A stretch of DNA of 64,000 nucleotides from Mesorhizobium comanense (GCF_005503535.1 NZ_SCNN01000001.1:372001-436000); one strand, 5' to 3'; shown: positions 16,863-25,776, numbered from the stretch's first letter. Program-made: numbers and translations. The notes: generated by a model from the letters alone, not told the origin.

Positions 16863-17845
16863 CTCTGCTTCACCTTGTTGAGCGCCTTGACGTAGATGTT
16901 GGCGAGACCGAACACCGCGACGAACAGGATGATGGCGAAGGCCGAGGAATAGCCGGTGCGCCAGCTTTCGAACGCCTGCCGCTTCAGCGTGATCGAGGCG
17001 ACCTCGGTGGTCGAGCCCGGCCCGCCGCCGGTCAAGAGATTGACCATGTCGAACATCTTGAAGTTCTCGATGCCCCTGAACAGCACCGCCAGCATGATGA
17101 AGGGCAGCGCCATGGGCAGGGTGATCGACCAGAACTGCCGCCAGTTGGAAGCACGGTCCACCTCGGCCGCCTCATAGATGTATTCGGGGATCGAACGCAG
17201 GCCCGCGAGGCAGATCAGCATCACGTAGGGCGTCCACATCCAGGTATCGACGATGATGATCGACCACGGCGCCAGGGAGACGTTGGAGAGCATCTGGATG
17301 TCCGTCGGCGGAATGCCTGACACGAACGAGATGACATAGGAGAACAGGCCGATCTGCGGCTCGTAGAGGAAGCGCCAGAAATTGCCGACCACCGCCGGCG
17401 ACAGCATCATCGGCACCAGGATGAGCGTCGTCCAGAAGGCGTGGCCGCGGAATTTGCGGTCGATCAGCCAGGCCAGCGTGAAGCCGATCAGCGTCTGCAG
17501 CAAGATGGTCCAGAACACGAAATGCGCCGTCGTCTGCATGGCGATCCAGACATCCTTGTCGCCGAGGATACGCTGGTAGTTGGCAAGGCCAAGGTTCTTC
17601 ACCACCTCGTTCGGCCGGTTGGCGCGGTAATTTGTGAAGGAGAGATAGATCGCCCAGAATAGCGGGAAGATGTTGATGGCGAGCAGCAACAGGATCGTCG
17701 GCGAGATGAACAGCCAGGCGAGGCCCTTGTCGCTGATGCCGCGAACCTTGCGGGCCAACGGTTCCGGTGTCGCCCGGGCAACGTTCTCCGCGGTCCGATT
17801 GAGCATGGTCATTCCTGCTTCGGTCACTTGAGGCGTCTCTGTCAT
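16859..17845 (-). CDS. ABC sugar/polyol transporter permease (MalF type)
   Basis: From ATG 17845 (MTETPQVTEAG) the protein is 328 residues with six predicted spans and the EAA loop YEAAEVDRASNWRQFWSITLP. An upstream in-frame start at 17884 and an internal ATG at 17812 are alternatives; ribosome-binding sequence is weak for all of them. A strong hairpin lies between the binding-protein gene and this one, so expression is probably lower than that of the binding protein. Confidence 0.9.
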   Translation of the reverse strand: MTETPQVTEAGMTMLNRTAENVARATPEPLARKVRGISDKGLAWLFISPTILLLLAINIFPLFWAIYLSFTNYRANRPNEVVKNLGLANYQRILGDKDVWIAMQTTAHFVFWTILLQTLIGFTLAWLIDRKFRGHAFWTTLILVPMMLSPAVVGNFWRFLYEPQIGLFSYVISFVSGIPPTDIQMLSNVSLAPWSIIIVDTWMWTPYVMLICLAGLRSIPEYIYEAAEVDRASNWRQFWSITLPMALPFIMLAVLFRGIENFKMFDMVNLLTGGGPGSTTEVASITLKRQAFESWRTGYSSAFAIILFVAVFGLANIYVKALNKVKQR

Positions 17846-17907
17846 GGAATTTATCGGAACCGCGTCCCATGCCAAGTCAGGCACGGGACGGCTGTTTCTT
17901 CGATTTT

Positions 17908-17952
17908 CGAGGCGGGGATTTCAGGTTGGATCGACCTGAAATCCCCGCCTCG
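17908..17952. promoter_or_regulatory. Intercistronic 19-bp hairpin after the binding-protein gene
   Basis: Positions 17908-17926 and 17934-17952 are perfect inverted repeats of 19 bp (starting CGAGGCGGGG) with a 7-base loop. There is no run of T after it on the minus strand, so it is more likely an mRNA 3'-end stabiliser or partial terminator than a full terminator. This lets a binding protein be made in excess over its permeases. Its inner part (TCGACCTGAAATC) is shared with the dispersed repeat near 58.9 kb. Confidence 0.8.
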
Positions 17953-17972
17953 GGACCGCTCGGGAGGAGCGT

Positions 17973-19304
17973 TCAGATCTTGCCGTCGTCCTGGAAGATC
18001 TGCGTCCAGTCCTTGACCAGGCCGTCGAGCGCTTCCTTGGCCGTGCCCTGGCCGGCCACGACATAGTCATGGAAGCGCTTCTGCGAGGCCTGCAGCAGCG
18101 GCGCGTAGCTCGGCTCGGCCCAGAAGTCCTTCACGATGGCCATCGAGTCGAGGAAGGCCTGGGCGTAGGGCTGGCTGGCGGGGAAGTTCGGATCCTTCAC
18201 CACGGCGTTCAGGCAGGAATAGCCTCCGAGCGACCACCATTTGGCCTGCACGTCCTTGTTGGCGAACCACTTGATGTATTTCAGCGCCGCTTCCTGCTTG
18301 TCCGAATAGGACACCACCGAGATGCCCTGGCCGCCGAGCTGGGCGAACTGGTCGCCGTCCGGACCCTTCGGATTGACGAAGTAGCCGATCTTGTCGCCGC
18401 CGACATTTTCGTCCTTCTGCAGGCCGGGCCAGGTGAAGGTGAAGTTCATGTGCATGGCCACCTGGCCGGATTTGAAGGCGTCTACGCCTTCGCCCATGTA
18501 GCTGTTGGAGGCGCCGGGCGGCGTGCAGCAGTCGTAAAGCGCCTTGTAGAACTCCAGCCCCTTCACCGCCTTGTCGGAATTGACGAAGCCTTCCATCTCG
18601 TAGGGCTTCTTCGGGTTCTCATACTGGAAGCCGTAGCTGTAGAGCACGTCCATGGCGCCCATGGTGATGCCTTCCGAGCCGCGCTCGGTATAGATCGAGG
18701 CACCGTAGACGGTCTTGCCGTCGATCTGCCGCTTCTGGAAGAACTCGGCGATCTGTTTCAGTTGGTCGAACGTGGTCGGCGGGCCGAGATCCCAGCCATA
18801 CTTTTCCTTGAATTCCTTCTGCAACTCCGGCTTGGAGAACCAGTCCTTGCGGTAGGTCCAGCCGACGACGTCGCCCATTGCTGGCAGCGCCCAGTAATTC
18901 GGCGTGTTCTTCGGCCATTCCGAATAGCCGACGACGGTGGCGGGCACGAAATCGTCCATGCTGATCTTCTCCTTGTCGAAGAAGTCGTTCAGCTTGACAT
19001 AGTGGCCATTCTCGGCGGCGCCGCCGATCCACTGGCTGTCGCCGATGATCAGGTCGCACAGCTTGCCGTGCGAGTTGAGCTCGTTGAGGAAGCGGTCGGC
19101 GTAATTGGTCCACGGCACGAACTCGAATTTCATGCCGATGCCGGTTTGCTTGGTGAAGTCCTTGGACAGTTCGACGAGAGCGTTCGCCGGGTCCCAGGCG
19201 GCCCAGCACAGCGTCAGGTCTTCAGCGTGCGCGACGTTCGAGACGGCTGCCGACGCCGATATCGCCGAAGCCAGTCCCAACGCCAGTTTCAAGCTCGATT
19301 TCAT
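17973..19304 (-). CDS. ABC transporter periplasmic solute-binding protein
   Basis: This 443-residue extracellular solute-binding protein (family 1) starts at ATG 19304 after GGGAGGAAGGC. It has a clear signal peptide (MKSSLKLALGLASAISASAAVSNVAHAED) and repeated aromatic and Asn-rich ligand-site stretches. It is the first gene of the 13-gene operon. The ligand cannot be read from sequence. With two dihydroxyacetone kinases downstream, a triose, polyol or their glycoside is the best inference. It does not resemble the rhizobial glycerol-binding protein GlpV as I remember it. Confidence 0.92.
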   Translation of the reverse strand: MKSSLKLALGLASAISASAAVSNVAHAEDLTLCWAAWDPANALVELSKDFTKQTGIGMKFEFVPWTNYADRFLNELNSHGKLCDLIIGDSQWIGGAAENGHYVKLNDFFDKEKISMDDFVPATVVGYSEWPKNTPNYWALPAMGDVVGWTYRKDWFSKPELQKEFKEKYGWDLGPPTTFDQLKQIAEFFQKRQIDGKTVYGASIYTERGSEGITMGAMDVLYSYGFQYENPKKPYEMEGFVNSDKAVKGLEFYKALYDCCTPPGASNSYMGEGVDAFKSGQVAMHMNFTFTWPGLQKDENVGGDKIGYFVNPKGPDGDQFAQLGGQGISVVSYSDKQEAALKYIKWFANKDVQAKWWSLGGYSCLNAVVKDPNFPASQPYAQAFLDSMAIVKDFWAEPSYAPLLQASQKRFHDYVVAGQGTAKEALDGLVKDWTQIFQDDGKI

Positions 19305-19405
19305 GCCTTCCTCCCATTTGCGAAACACGCCCGGATGACGGGTTTCAAATGCCGACAACCCCTCTCCTCAGGGGCCCAAACATGGCGGCGCGTTGCGCCG
19401 CAGAT

Positions 19406-19443
19406 GTTTAGTAATTTGTTTAGTGATGCAATTTTTACTAAAC
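19406..19443. promoter_or_regulatory. Putative operator of the transporter/dihydroxyacetone kinase operon
   Basis: The AT-rich stretch upstream of the binding-protein gene has GTTTAGTAA (19406-19414) and GTTTAGTGA (19418-19426) spaced 12 bp apart, and the exact inverse TTACTAAAC at 19435-19443. Repeats on the same helical face with a distal inverted copy are typical of a repressor operator. It lies about 100 bp before the start codon in an otherwise GC-rich sequence. No regulator gene of a matching type is adjacent. Confidence 0.5.
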
Positions 19444-19535
19444 AAGGCAAGCGAATTCGTCGCTGCGCCGCAACATGACGAAACGGGTCATTGAAATCGT
19501 TGGGAAATGAATGCCGGAAGATCCGCCGGCGTCGC

Positions 19536-20234
19536 TCAGCGGGCTGGACCGGCATCGGCCGTGTTCGGTGTCACCGGCCGCACGGGCGGGGCGGGCGGCA
19601 ACAGGGCGCGTATGTCGGCGAACGGAAATGTCGGCTCGAAGCGGAACGCTTCGGCGAGCGAGCCGGGCAGGGCGTTGCACTGGCCGGCGCGGAATTCATT
19701 CTGGATACGCGCCCGCTCGACATATTGCTCCGGCATCTGCGAGCGATGCGCGCGGATCGCCTGCGTCTTGACATCCCGATACGCGGAGATGTCGACATAA
19801 TGCGTCGGCGAAAAGCCGGTGCCGCCCATCGTGTCGGCGTGCAGGACCGGGACGGCGAACGAGGCCGCGATGCGCACGCCGTCCGACAGCACCCGATGGT
19901 CCGCGTGATAGTCGTTCGGGGCGTGCGTGATCACCAGATGCGGTTCGACCTGGCGGATCAGCGTTTTCAACATGTCGATCAGTGCGCCATCGGCCAGGAG
20001 CCCTCCGTCGGGAAAATTGAGGAAGCGCGGCGTCGCGCCAAGCAGCGCGGCCGCCGCCGTCGCTTCCTCGCGGCGTGTGGCGGCCAGCACGGCCGGATCG
20101 GCCTTGCCGCCCCTGGCACCATCGGTGGCCACGGCAAAAATGAGTTCTGCGCCTTGCGCCGCGTACGCGGCCATCGTACCGAACATGAAGATCTCGATGT
20201 CGTCGGGATGCGCACCGAGCGCCAGTATTTTCAA
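19536..20234 (-). CDS. PIG-L family deacetylase
   Basis: This 232-residue Zn-dependent deacetylase has the family motif GAHPDDIEIFMFG at the N-terminus (His, Asp, Asp) and HADHRVLSDGV later for the third metal ligand. Such enzymes remove acetyl groups from GlcNAc-type compounds. The TTG at 20234 is chosen because GGGAGAG precedes it by 5 bases and the motif begins right after; an upstream start would add 22 unlike residues. It is divergent from the DMT exporter gene with only 26 bp between the starts. Confidence 0.87.
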   Translation of the reverse strand: MKILALGAHPDDIEIFMFGTMAAYAAQGAELIFAVATDGARGGKADPAVLAATRREEATAAAALLGATPRFLNFPDGGLLADGALIDMLKTLIRQVEPHLVITHAPNDYHADHRVLSDGVRIAASFAVPVLHADTMGGTGFSPTHYVDISAYRDVKTQAIRAHRSQMPEQYVERARIQNEFRAGQCNALPGSLAEAFRFEPTFPFADIRALLPPAPPVRPVTPNTADAGPAR

Positions 20235-20260
20235 CGCTTCTCTCCCGGAAATGCAAAAAC

Positions 20261-21151
20261 GTGCCGAACGGAATCCTGCTCGCCCTGATCGCCTATGCAA
20301 GCTATTCGGGCAGCGATGCCGTTATCAAGAGCCTGGGTGGACAGTTCACCGTCTTCGAGATCGGCTTCTTCTCGACCCTGTTCGCCGGCTGTTTCCTGTT
20401 CTTCACCCGGCCCGCCGATGAACGCTGGCGCGACTTCTGGCGCATGAAGCGGCCATGGGCCGTGCAGGCCCGCGCCTTTGCCGGCATCGCGTCGGGCGTT
20501 CTCAGCGTTTACGCCTTCACCCATATTCCGCTGGCCGAGGTCTACGCGCTCATCTTCCTGGCGCCCTTGCTGGTGACAATCCTGTCGACCGTCATCCTGA
20601 AGGAGAAGGTCGGCCCGTGGCGCTGGCTTGCCGTGGTCGCCGGCTTCGCCGGCGTGATGCTGGTGGTGCGGCCGGGTTTTCGCGAGCTCAATCTCGGCCA
20701 TCTCGCCGCCTTCGTGAATGCCTTTCTGGCCGCGACCAGCGTCATTCTGCTGCGGTCGCTCGCCCAGCAGGAAAAGCGCACGTCGATGCTCGGCGTGCTG
20801 GTGGGTTACGGCCTGCTGTTCAACGGCGTCGGCGCCGCCTCGACTGCGTTCACCTTGCCGAGCGCCATGCAGTTCGTCTGGCTCGCGATGGCCGGCGCCT
20901 TTACGGCCGGCGGCCAATTCATGCAATTGCTCGCCGCCAAATACGCGCCGGCCAACCGGATCGCGCCGACGCACTATTCGCAGATCGTCTGGGCGGTCAT
21001 CCTTGGAGCGCTGTTCTTCCAGGAATATCCGGACTGGCTGTCGCTGGTCGGCCTCGCGGTGGTCGGCGGCTCCGGCCTGTTGACCATGGTGCGCGAGGAA
21101 GTCAGGCTCGGCACCGTGCGCTGGAACCCGTTTTCGCGCACCAGGCTTTGA
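20261..21151 (+). CDS. EamA/DMT-family transporter
   Basis: This 296-residue protein with about ten hydrophobic helices in two EamA repeats belongs to the drug/metabolite transporter superfamily; repeat 1 ends near ILKEKVGPWRW. GTG at 20261 is the apparent start; the ATG 10 bases upstream is in another frame. Exported substrate is unknown. It is 26 bp from the divergent PIG-L gene and 56 bp before hrpB. Confidence 0.88.
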   Translation: MPNGILLALIAYASYSGSDAVIKSLGGQFTVFEIGFFSTLFAGCFLFFTRPADERWRDFWRMKRPWAVQARAFAGIASGVLSVYAFTHIPLAEVYALIFLAPLLVTILSTVILKEKVGPWRWLAVVAGFAGVMLVVRPGFRELNLGHLAAFVNAFLAATSVILLRSLAQQEKRTSMLGVLVGYGLLFNGVGAASTAFTLPSAMQFVWLAMAGAFTAGGQFMQLLAAKYAPANRIAPTHYSQIVWAVILGALFFQEYPDWLSLVGLAVVGGSGLLTMVREEVRLGTVRWNPFSRTRL

Positions 21152-21207
21152 ACAGGCGGCCGTCGCGCGCATTGCATGGCCACCGTGACCGCTGATATGC
21201 GGACGCC

Positions 21208-23790
21208 ATGACGACGAAATCCTTGCCGGAGCTTCCGGTCACAGCCGTGCTGCCCGCGCTTTGCGACGCGCTTGGCGACCGCAGCAGCGCCGTGCTGGTG
21301 GCGCCGCCTGGCGCTGGCAAGACCACACTGGTGCCGCTGGCGCTGCTTGACGCACCCTGGCTGGGCACCGGCAAGATCGCGTTGCTCGAACCGCGCCGGC
21401 TCGCCGCCCGCGCCGCGGCCCGCCGCATGGCGGAACTGATCGGCGAGGAGCCCGGCGGCACCGTCGGCTACGCCATGCGCATGGAGAACCGCACCTCGGC
21501 CCGTACGAGGATCCTGGTCGTGACCGAAGGCGTGCTGTCGCGCATGATCCTCGATGACCCGGAACTGCCCGGAATCTCTGCGGTGATCTTCGACGAATTC
21601 CACGAGCGCTCGCTCGACGGCGATTTCGGTCTTGCCCTGGCGCTCGACGTGCAAGGCGCGCTGCGACCGGATTTGCGCCTTCTCGTGATGTCGGCGACGC
21701 TCGACGGCGCGCGGGTCGCGAAACTTTTGTCGGGCGCGCCGGTGATCGAAAGCGAAGGCCGCGCCTTTCCGGTCGACATACGCTACGACGAACGGCCCGC
21801 CGGCGTGCCGGTCGAAGACGCCATGGCCAGGGCGATCCGCTCCGCCCTCGTCGATGAGAGCGGCAGCGTCCTGGCTTTCCTGCCAGGACAGCGCGAGATC
21901 GAGCGCACCGCCGAGCGGCTGCAGGGCAGGTTCGGCCCCGACACCGACATCGTGCCGCTCTATGGCCAGCTCGACGGCAAGGCACAGGACGCGGCGATCA
22001 GGCCATCCCCGGCCGGGCGCCGCAAGGTCGTGCTGGCGACCTCGATTGCCGAGACTTCGATTACCATCGACGGCGTGCGGGTCGTCATCGATTCCGGCCT
22101 GTCGCGGCTGCCGCGCTACGAACCGGCCAGCGGCCTGACCCGGTTGCAAACCGTGCGCGTCAGCAAGGCTTCCGCCGACCAGCGCGCCGGCCGCGCCGGC
22201 CGCACGCAGGCCGGCGTCGCCATCCGGCTTTGGCGTACCGAACAGACGGCGGCGCTGCCGGCCTTCACGCCACCGGAAATCCTCGAGGCCGACCTTTCCG
22301 GCCTGCTGCTTGATTGCGCCGCCTTCGGCGTCGCCGATCCCGCGACGCTTGCCTTCCTCGACCCGCCGCCGGCGCCGGCGCTCAAGGAGGCAAGGGTGCT
22401 GTTGCGCTCGCTCCATGCCATCGACGAGGCCGGGCGTCTCACGCAAGCAGGCGCTTCCATGCGCAAGCTCGCTTTGCCCGTGCGGCTGGCGCATATGGTC
22501 GCCGAGGCGGCTGGCAACGGTTTTGCCGGCGAAGCGGCGATGCTCGCGGTGCTGCTGACCGAACGCGGATTGGGCGGCGACGGGGCCGACCTCGAACGGC
22601 GGCTGATGCGCTTTCGCGGTGAAAGATCACCCCGCGCCAACGCCGCGCGGCAACTGGCCGAGAGGCTGGCCAGGCAGATGGGTGGCTCCTCACCCTCCCC
22701 CTTGTGGGGAGGGTCGATCCGCGAAGCGGAGCGGGGTGGGGGCAGGCCGGGCGCCACACCCCCACCCCGTCTCCCGCGCCTTGCTGCGCAAGGCGCACTC
22801 GCCGACCCTCCCCACAAGGGGGAGGGTGGAGCTGGTCCTTTGCTCATCCATGCCTGGCCGGATCGTGTCGCCAAGGCACGCGGCGAGCGTGGCCGTTTTG
22901 TCCTGGCCAACGGCTCCGGCGCCATGCTCGATGCCGCCGACCCCCTGGCCGGCGAGCCGTATCTGGTCGTCGCCGACCTGCAGGGCAAGGCACAGAACGC
23001 GCGCATCGCCGCAGCCGCCGCGATCGGTGAGGATGATGTCCGCATCGCGCTAGGCGACCGGATTGAAACGCGCCGCCAGACCAGCTTCGACCGTGAACGC
23101 CGCGCCGTGCGCGTGCGCGAGACCGTCCGGCTTGGCGCCATCACGCTCGCCGAGCGCATGTTGCCGCCGCCGTCCGGGGCCGATGCCGATCAGGCGATCC
23201 TCGACGCGGTCCGCGAACACGGCCTGTCGCTGCTGACCTGGAGCAAGGACGCCGAAACGCTGCGCCAGCGTCTGTCCTGGCTGCATCGCGGCCTCGGCGC
23301 ACCGTGGCCCGAAATGTCCGACGAAGCGCTCATCGAGCGCCTCGACGACTGGCTGCTGCCGTTCCTGTCGGGGGCGGCGTCCTTTGGCGCCATCGATCCC
23401 GGTGCCGTCACGGCCGGCCTGATGTCGCTCGTGCCGCACGACCTGCAGCGCCGCATCGAGACGCTGGCGCCGACGCATTTCGATGCGCCGTCGGGTAGCC
23501 ATCTGCCGATACGCTATGACGGCGAATGGCCGGTGTTGGCGGTCCGGGTCCAGGAACTGTTCGGGCTCGATCGCCATCCATCGGTCGCTAATGGCACGGT
23601 GCCGCTGACGCTCGAACTCCTGTCGCCCGCGCACCGGCCGATCCAGACGACTCGCGACCTGCCGGGCTTCTGGCGCGGCTCCTGGGCCGACGTGCGCACC
23701 GACATGCGCGGCCGCTACCCCCGTCATGTCTGGCCGGAAAACCCTCTGCTTGCCGCCGCCACCAACCGCGCAAAACCGCGCGGGACCTAG
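21208..23790 (+). CDS. hrpB: ATP-dependent RNA helicase HrpB carrying a palindromic-element insertion
   Basis: This DEAH-box helicase of 860 residues has Walker A APPGAGKTT (about residue 33), DEFH at about 130, SATLDG, TSIAETSITIDGV and QRAGRAGR, followed by HA2 and the HrpB C-terminal domain (PxxFWRGSWADVRxDMRGRYPRHVWP). Family members are close to 810-830 residues. The excess is a 46-codon in-frame insertion at about residues 495-541 (SPSPLWGGSIREAE...PPHKGEGG) that is clearly a repeat element at DNA level. The reading frame remains open, so the protein is probably functional. Confidence 0.93.
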   Translation: MTTKSLPELPVTAVLPALCDALGDRSSAVLVAPPGAGKTTLVPLALLDAPWLGTGKIALLEPRRLAARAAARRMAELIGEEPGGTVGYAMRMENRTSARTRILVVTEGVLSRMILDDPELPGISAVIFDEFHERSLDGDFGLALALDVQGALRPDLRLLVMSATLDGARVAKLLSGAPVIESEGRAFPVDIRYDERPAGVPVEDAMARAIRSALVDESGSVLAFLPGQREIERTAERLQGRFGPDTDIVPLYGQLDGKAQDAAIRPSPAGRRKVVLATSIAETSITIDGVRVVIDSGLSRLPRYEPASGLTRLQTVRVSKASADQRAGRAGRTQAGVAIRLWRTEQTAALPAFTPPEILEADLSGLLLDCAAFGVADPATLAFLDPPPAPALKEARVLLRSLHAIDEAGRLTQAGASMRKLALPVRLAHMVAEAAGNGFAGEAAMLAVLLTERGLGGDGADLERRLMRFRGERSPRANAARQLAERLARQMGGSSPSPLWGGSIREAERGGGRPGATPPPRLPRLAAQGALADPPHKGEGGAGPLLIHAWPDRVAKARGERGRFVLANGSGAMLDAADPLAGEPYLVVADLQGKAQNARIAAAAAIGEDDVRIALGDRIETRRQTSFDRERRAVRVRETVRLGAITLAERMLPPPSGADADQAILDAVREHGLSLLTWSKDAETLRQRLSWLHRGLGAPWPEMSDEALIERLDDWLLPFLSGAASFGAIDPGAVTAGLMSLVPHDLQRRIETLAPTHFDAPSGSHLPIRYDGEWPVLAVRVQELFGLDRHPSVANGTVPLTLELLSPAHRPIQTTRDLPGFWRGSWADVRTDMRGRYPRHVWPENPLLAAATNRAKPRGT
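22691..22828. repeat. Palindromic repeat inserted in frame within hrpB
   Basis: The 138-bp element is bounded by perfect 25-bp inverted arms (22691-22715 and 22804-22828; arm begins CACCCTCCCCC). It contains a second nested pair (CGGGGTGGGGGC against the ACCCCCACCCCG stretch) and a small central hairpin (GCGCCTTGCTGCGCAAGGCGC). Its length is exactly 46 codons, so hrpB stays in frame. The SPSPLWGG/PPHKGEGG coding signature recalls palindromic elements scattered through rhizobial genomes and parallels the coding insertions of Rickettsia palindromic elements. Confidence 0.9.
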
Positions 23791-23823
23791 CGTTCATGCT
23801 CCCGCGGTTGTAATCCATTCGTC

Positions 23824-25149
23824 ATGATCAACGTCTTGCGTTCCCCCGATTTCCAGCAGAGCCAGCGGCTGCGTCTCAACACGCTGATCCGGCTGCGCTG
23901 GCTTGCCATCGTCGGGCAGAGCGTGACGGTGCTCGTCGTGGCCTATGGCCTGAAATTCCCCCTGCCGGTCAGCCTGTGTTTCGCGCTGATCGCTTGTTCG
24001 GCCTGGATGAACCTCTTCCTTGCCTTCCGGTTTCCGGCCGCGCACCGGCTCACGCCCTTCGCCGCTTTCGGCATCCTGATCTTCGACAGCCTGCAACTCG
24101 CCGGGCTGCTCTACATGACCGGCGGCCTGACCAACCCGTTCTCGCTGTTGATGACGGTGCCCGTCGTCATTTCCGCGACGTCGCTGCCCTTGCGCCTGAC
24201 CGCCATACTGGGCGGGCTGGTGATGATAGCGGCGACCTTTCTCGTGTTCATCCACCTGCCCCTGCCATGGAACGAAGGCGCGCCGCTGGTGATGCCCTTC
24301 ATCTATGTCGCCGGCATGTGGATGGCTGTGCTGTCCTCGATCGCCTTCACGGCGATGTACGCCTTCCGCGTGGCCGCCGAGGCCCGGCTTCTGGCCAATG
24401 CGCTCGCCGCCACCGAACTGGTGCTGCAGCGCGAGCAGCATTTGTCCGCGCTCGATGGGCTGGCAGCGGCCGCCGCGCATGAACTCGGCACGCCGCTTGC
24501 CACCATCACCCTGGTCGCCAAGGAGATGGAAAAGGCGCTCGGCAAGGATCCGAAATACGGCGACGATGTCACGCTGCTGCGTTCGCAGAGCGAGCGTTGC
24601 CGCGAAATCCTCAAGCGCCTGACCAGCCTGTCGTCCGAAGGCGAGGCGCATCTTTCCCGCCTGCCGCTCACCTCCCTGGTCGAGGAGATTACCGCGCCGC
24701 ATCGCGACTTCGGCATCTCGATCAAGCTCCGCCCGGACGACCGCGCCGGCCCGGAGCCGGTCGGTCGCCGCAACCCGGGCGTCATCTACGGCCTCGGCAA
24801 CCTGGTCGAGAACGCCGTCGATTTCGCCCGCAAGAGCGTCACCGTGCGCTGGAGCTGGGACGAGGCCACTGTCTCTTTCTCGATCATCGATGACGGGCCG
24901 GGTTTTCCACCCGAGATCATCGACCGCATCGGCGAACCCTACATGTCGACGCGGCAGGGCACGGAGGCCGGCGGCGGCCTCGGGCTTGGCCTGTTCATCG
25001 CCAAGACACTGCTCGAGCGTTCGGGCGCAACGCTGGATTTTCGCAATTCAAGTGGCCTGGGCGAGGGGGCGGTGGTGCAGATTTCGTGGCCGAGAAGCGT
25101 CTTCCTGAACCCGGAATCGGCTCCGGCCACCATGTTTGACACTGCGTAA
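23824..25149 (+). CDS. actS: Redox sensor histidine kinase ActS/RegB
   Basis: This 441-residue membrane kinase has six N-terminal spans (to about residue 182), the GGLTNPF motif (100-106) that binds quinone in RegB, the phosphorylated His219 in AAAAHELGTPLATIT, the redox-active Cys259 in SERCREIL, and C-terminal N, G1 and G2 boxes. RegB/ActS-type kinases sense respiratory redox state and control carbon and nitrogen fixation, respiration and acid tolerance genes. It is followed after 63 bp by its response regulator. Confidence 0.94.
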   Translation: MINVLRSPDFQQSQRLRLNTLIRLRWLAIVGQSVTVLVVAYGLKFPLPVSLCFALIACSAWMNLFLAFRFPAAHRLTPFAAFGILIFDSLQLAGLLYMTGGLTNPFSLLMTVPVVISATSLPLRLTAILGGLVMIAATFLVFIHLPLPWNEGAPLVMPFIYVAGMWMAVLSSIAFTAMYAFRVAAEARLLANALAATELVLQREQHLSALDGLAAAAAHELGTPLATITLVAKEMEKALGKDPKYGDDVTLLRSQSERCREILKRLTSLSSEGEAHLSRLPLTSLVEEITAPHRDFGISIKLRPDDRAGPEPVGRRNPGVIYGLGNLVENAVDFARKSVTVRWSWDEATVSFSIIDDGPGFPPEIIDRIGEPYMSTRQGTEAGGGLGLGLFIAKTLLERSGATLDFRNSSGLGEGAVVQISWPRSVFLNPESAPATMFDTA

Positions 25150-25212
25150 ATTGGACAATAGCGGCGCAAAACTATATCTGCGTAAAATTAAGGCAGCAGG
25201 AATTTCCAGACG

Positions 25213-25776
25213 ATGACAGGTGATGAAAATATTGGCGCAATGGTCGAGGGCGAGGACACCTCGCTTCTGATCGTCGATGACGACAAACCATTCCTCACCC
25301 GTCTCGCCCGCGCCATGGAAACCAGGGGCTTCGTGGTCGAGACCGCCGAGAGCGTCGAGGAGGCGGTGGGCAAGGCGCGCGCCAACCCGCCGGCCTACGC
25401 CGTGGTGGACATGCGGCTCGGCGACGGCAACGGCCTCGACGTCGTCGCCGCCATCCGCGAAAAGCGCCAGGATTCCCGCACCATCATCCTGACCGGCTAC
25501 GGCAACATCGCCACCGCGGTCACGGCGGTGAAGCTCGGCGCTGTCGACTACCTGTCGAAGCCGGCCGATGCCGACGATGTCTTCGCCGCGCTCACCCGCA
25601 CGACAGGCGAGCGCGCGGCGCCGCCGGAAAACCCGATGTCGGCCGACCGCGTGCGCTGGGAGCATATCCAGCGCGTTTACGAAATGTGCGAACGCAACGT
25701 GTCCGAGACCGCGCGCCGGCTCAACATGCATCGCCGTACGCTTCAGCGGATTCTGGCCAAGCGCGCGCCGCGCTGA
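25213..25776 (+). CDS. actR: Response regulator ActR/RegA
   Basis: This 187-residue regulator has a receiver domain with phosphoacceptor Asp66 in YAVVDMRLGDGNG, a conserved Lys in DYLSKPAD, and a short Fis-type helix-turn-helix at the C-terminus (VSETARRLNMHRRTLQRIL). That DNA-binding region is almost invariant in the RegA/ActR/PrrA family. It is the partner of the upstream kinase. Confidence 0.95.
   Translation: MTGDENIGAMVEGEDTSLLIVDDDKPFLTRLARAMETRGFVVETAESVEEAVGKARANPPAYAVVDMRLGDGNGLDVVAAIREKRQDSRTIILTGYGNIATAVTAVKLGAVDYLSKPADADDVFAALTRTTGERAAPPENPMSADRVRWEHIQRVYEMCERNVSETARRLNMHRRTLQRILAKRAPR

Noticed and set aside
13588-19304. Assignment of the ABC transporter as the rhizobial glycerol importer GlpSTPQV
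   Set aside because: Two ATPases, two permeases and a small membrane protein fit the layout, but the binding protein and the small protein do not resemble GlpV or DUF2160 as I know them, so only a general polyol/triose role is claimed.
22691-22828. Possibility that hrpB is a pseudogene because of the inserted element
   Set aside because: The insertion is an exact multiple of three, introduces no stop codon, and all helicase motifs on both sides remain in the same frame.
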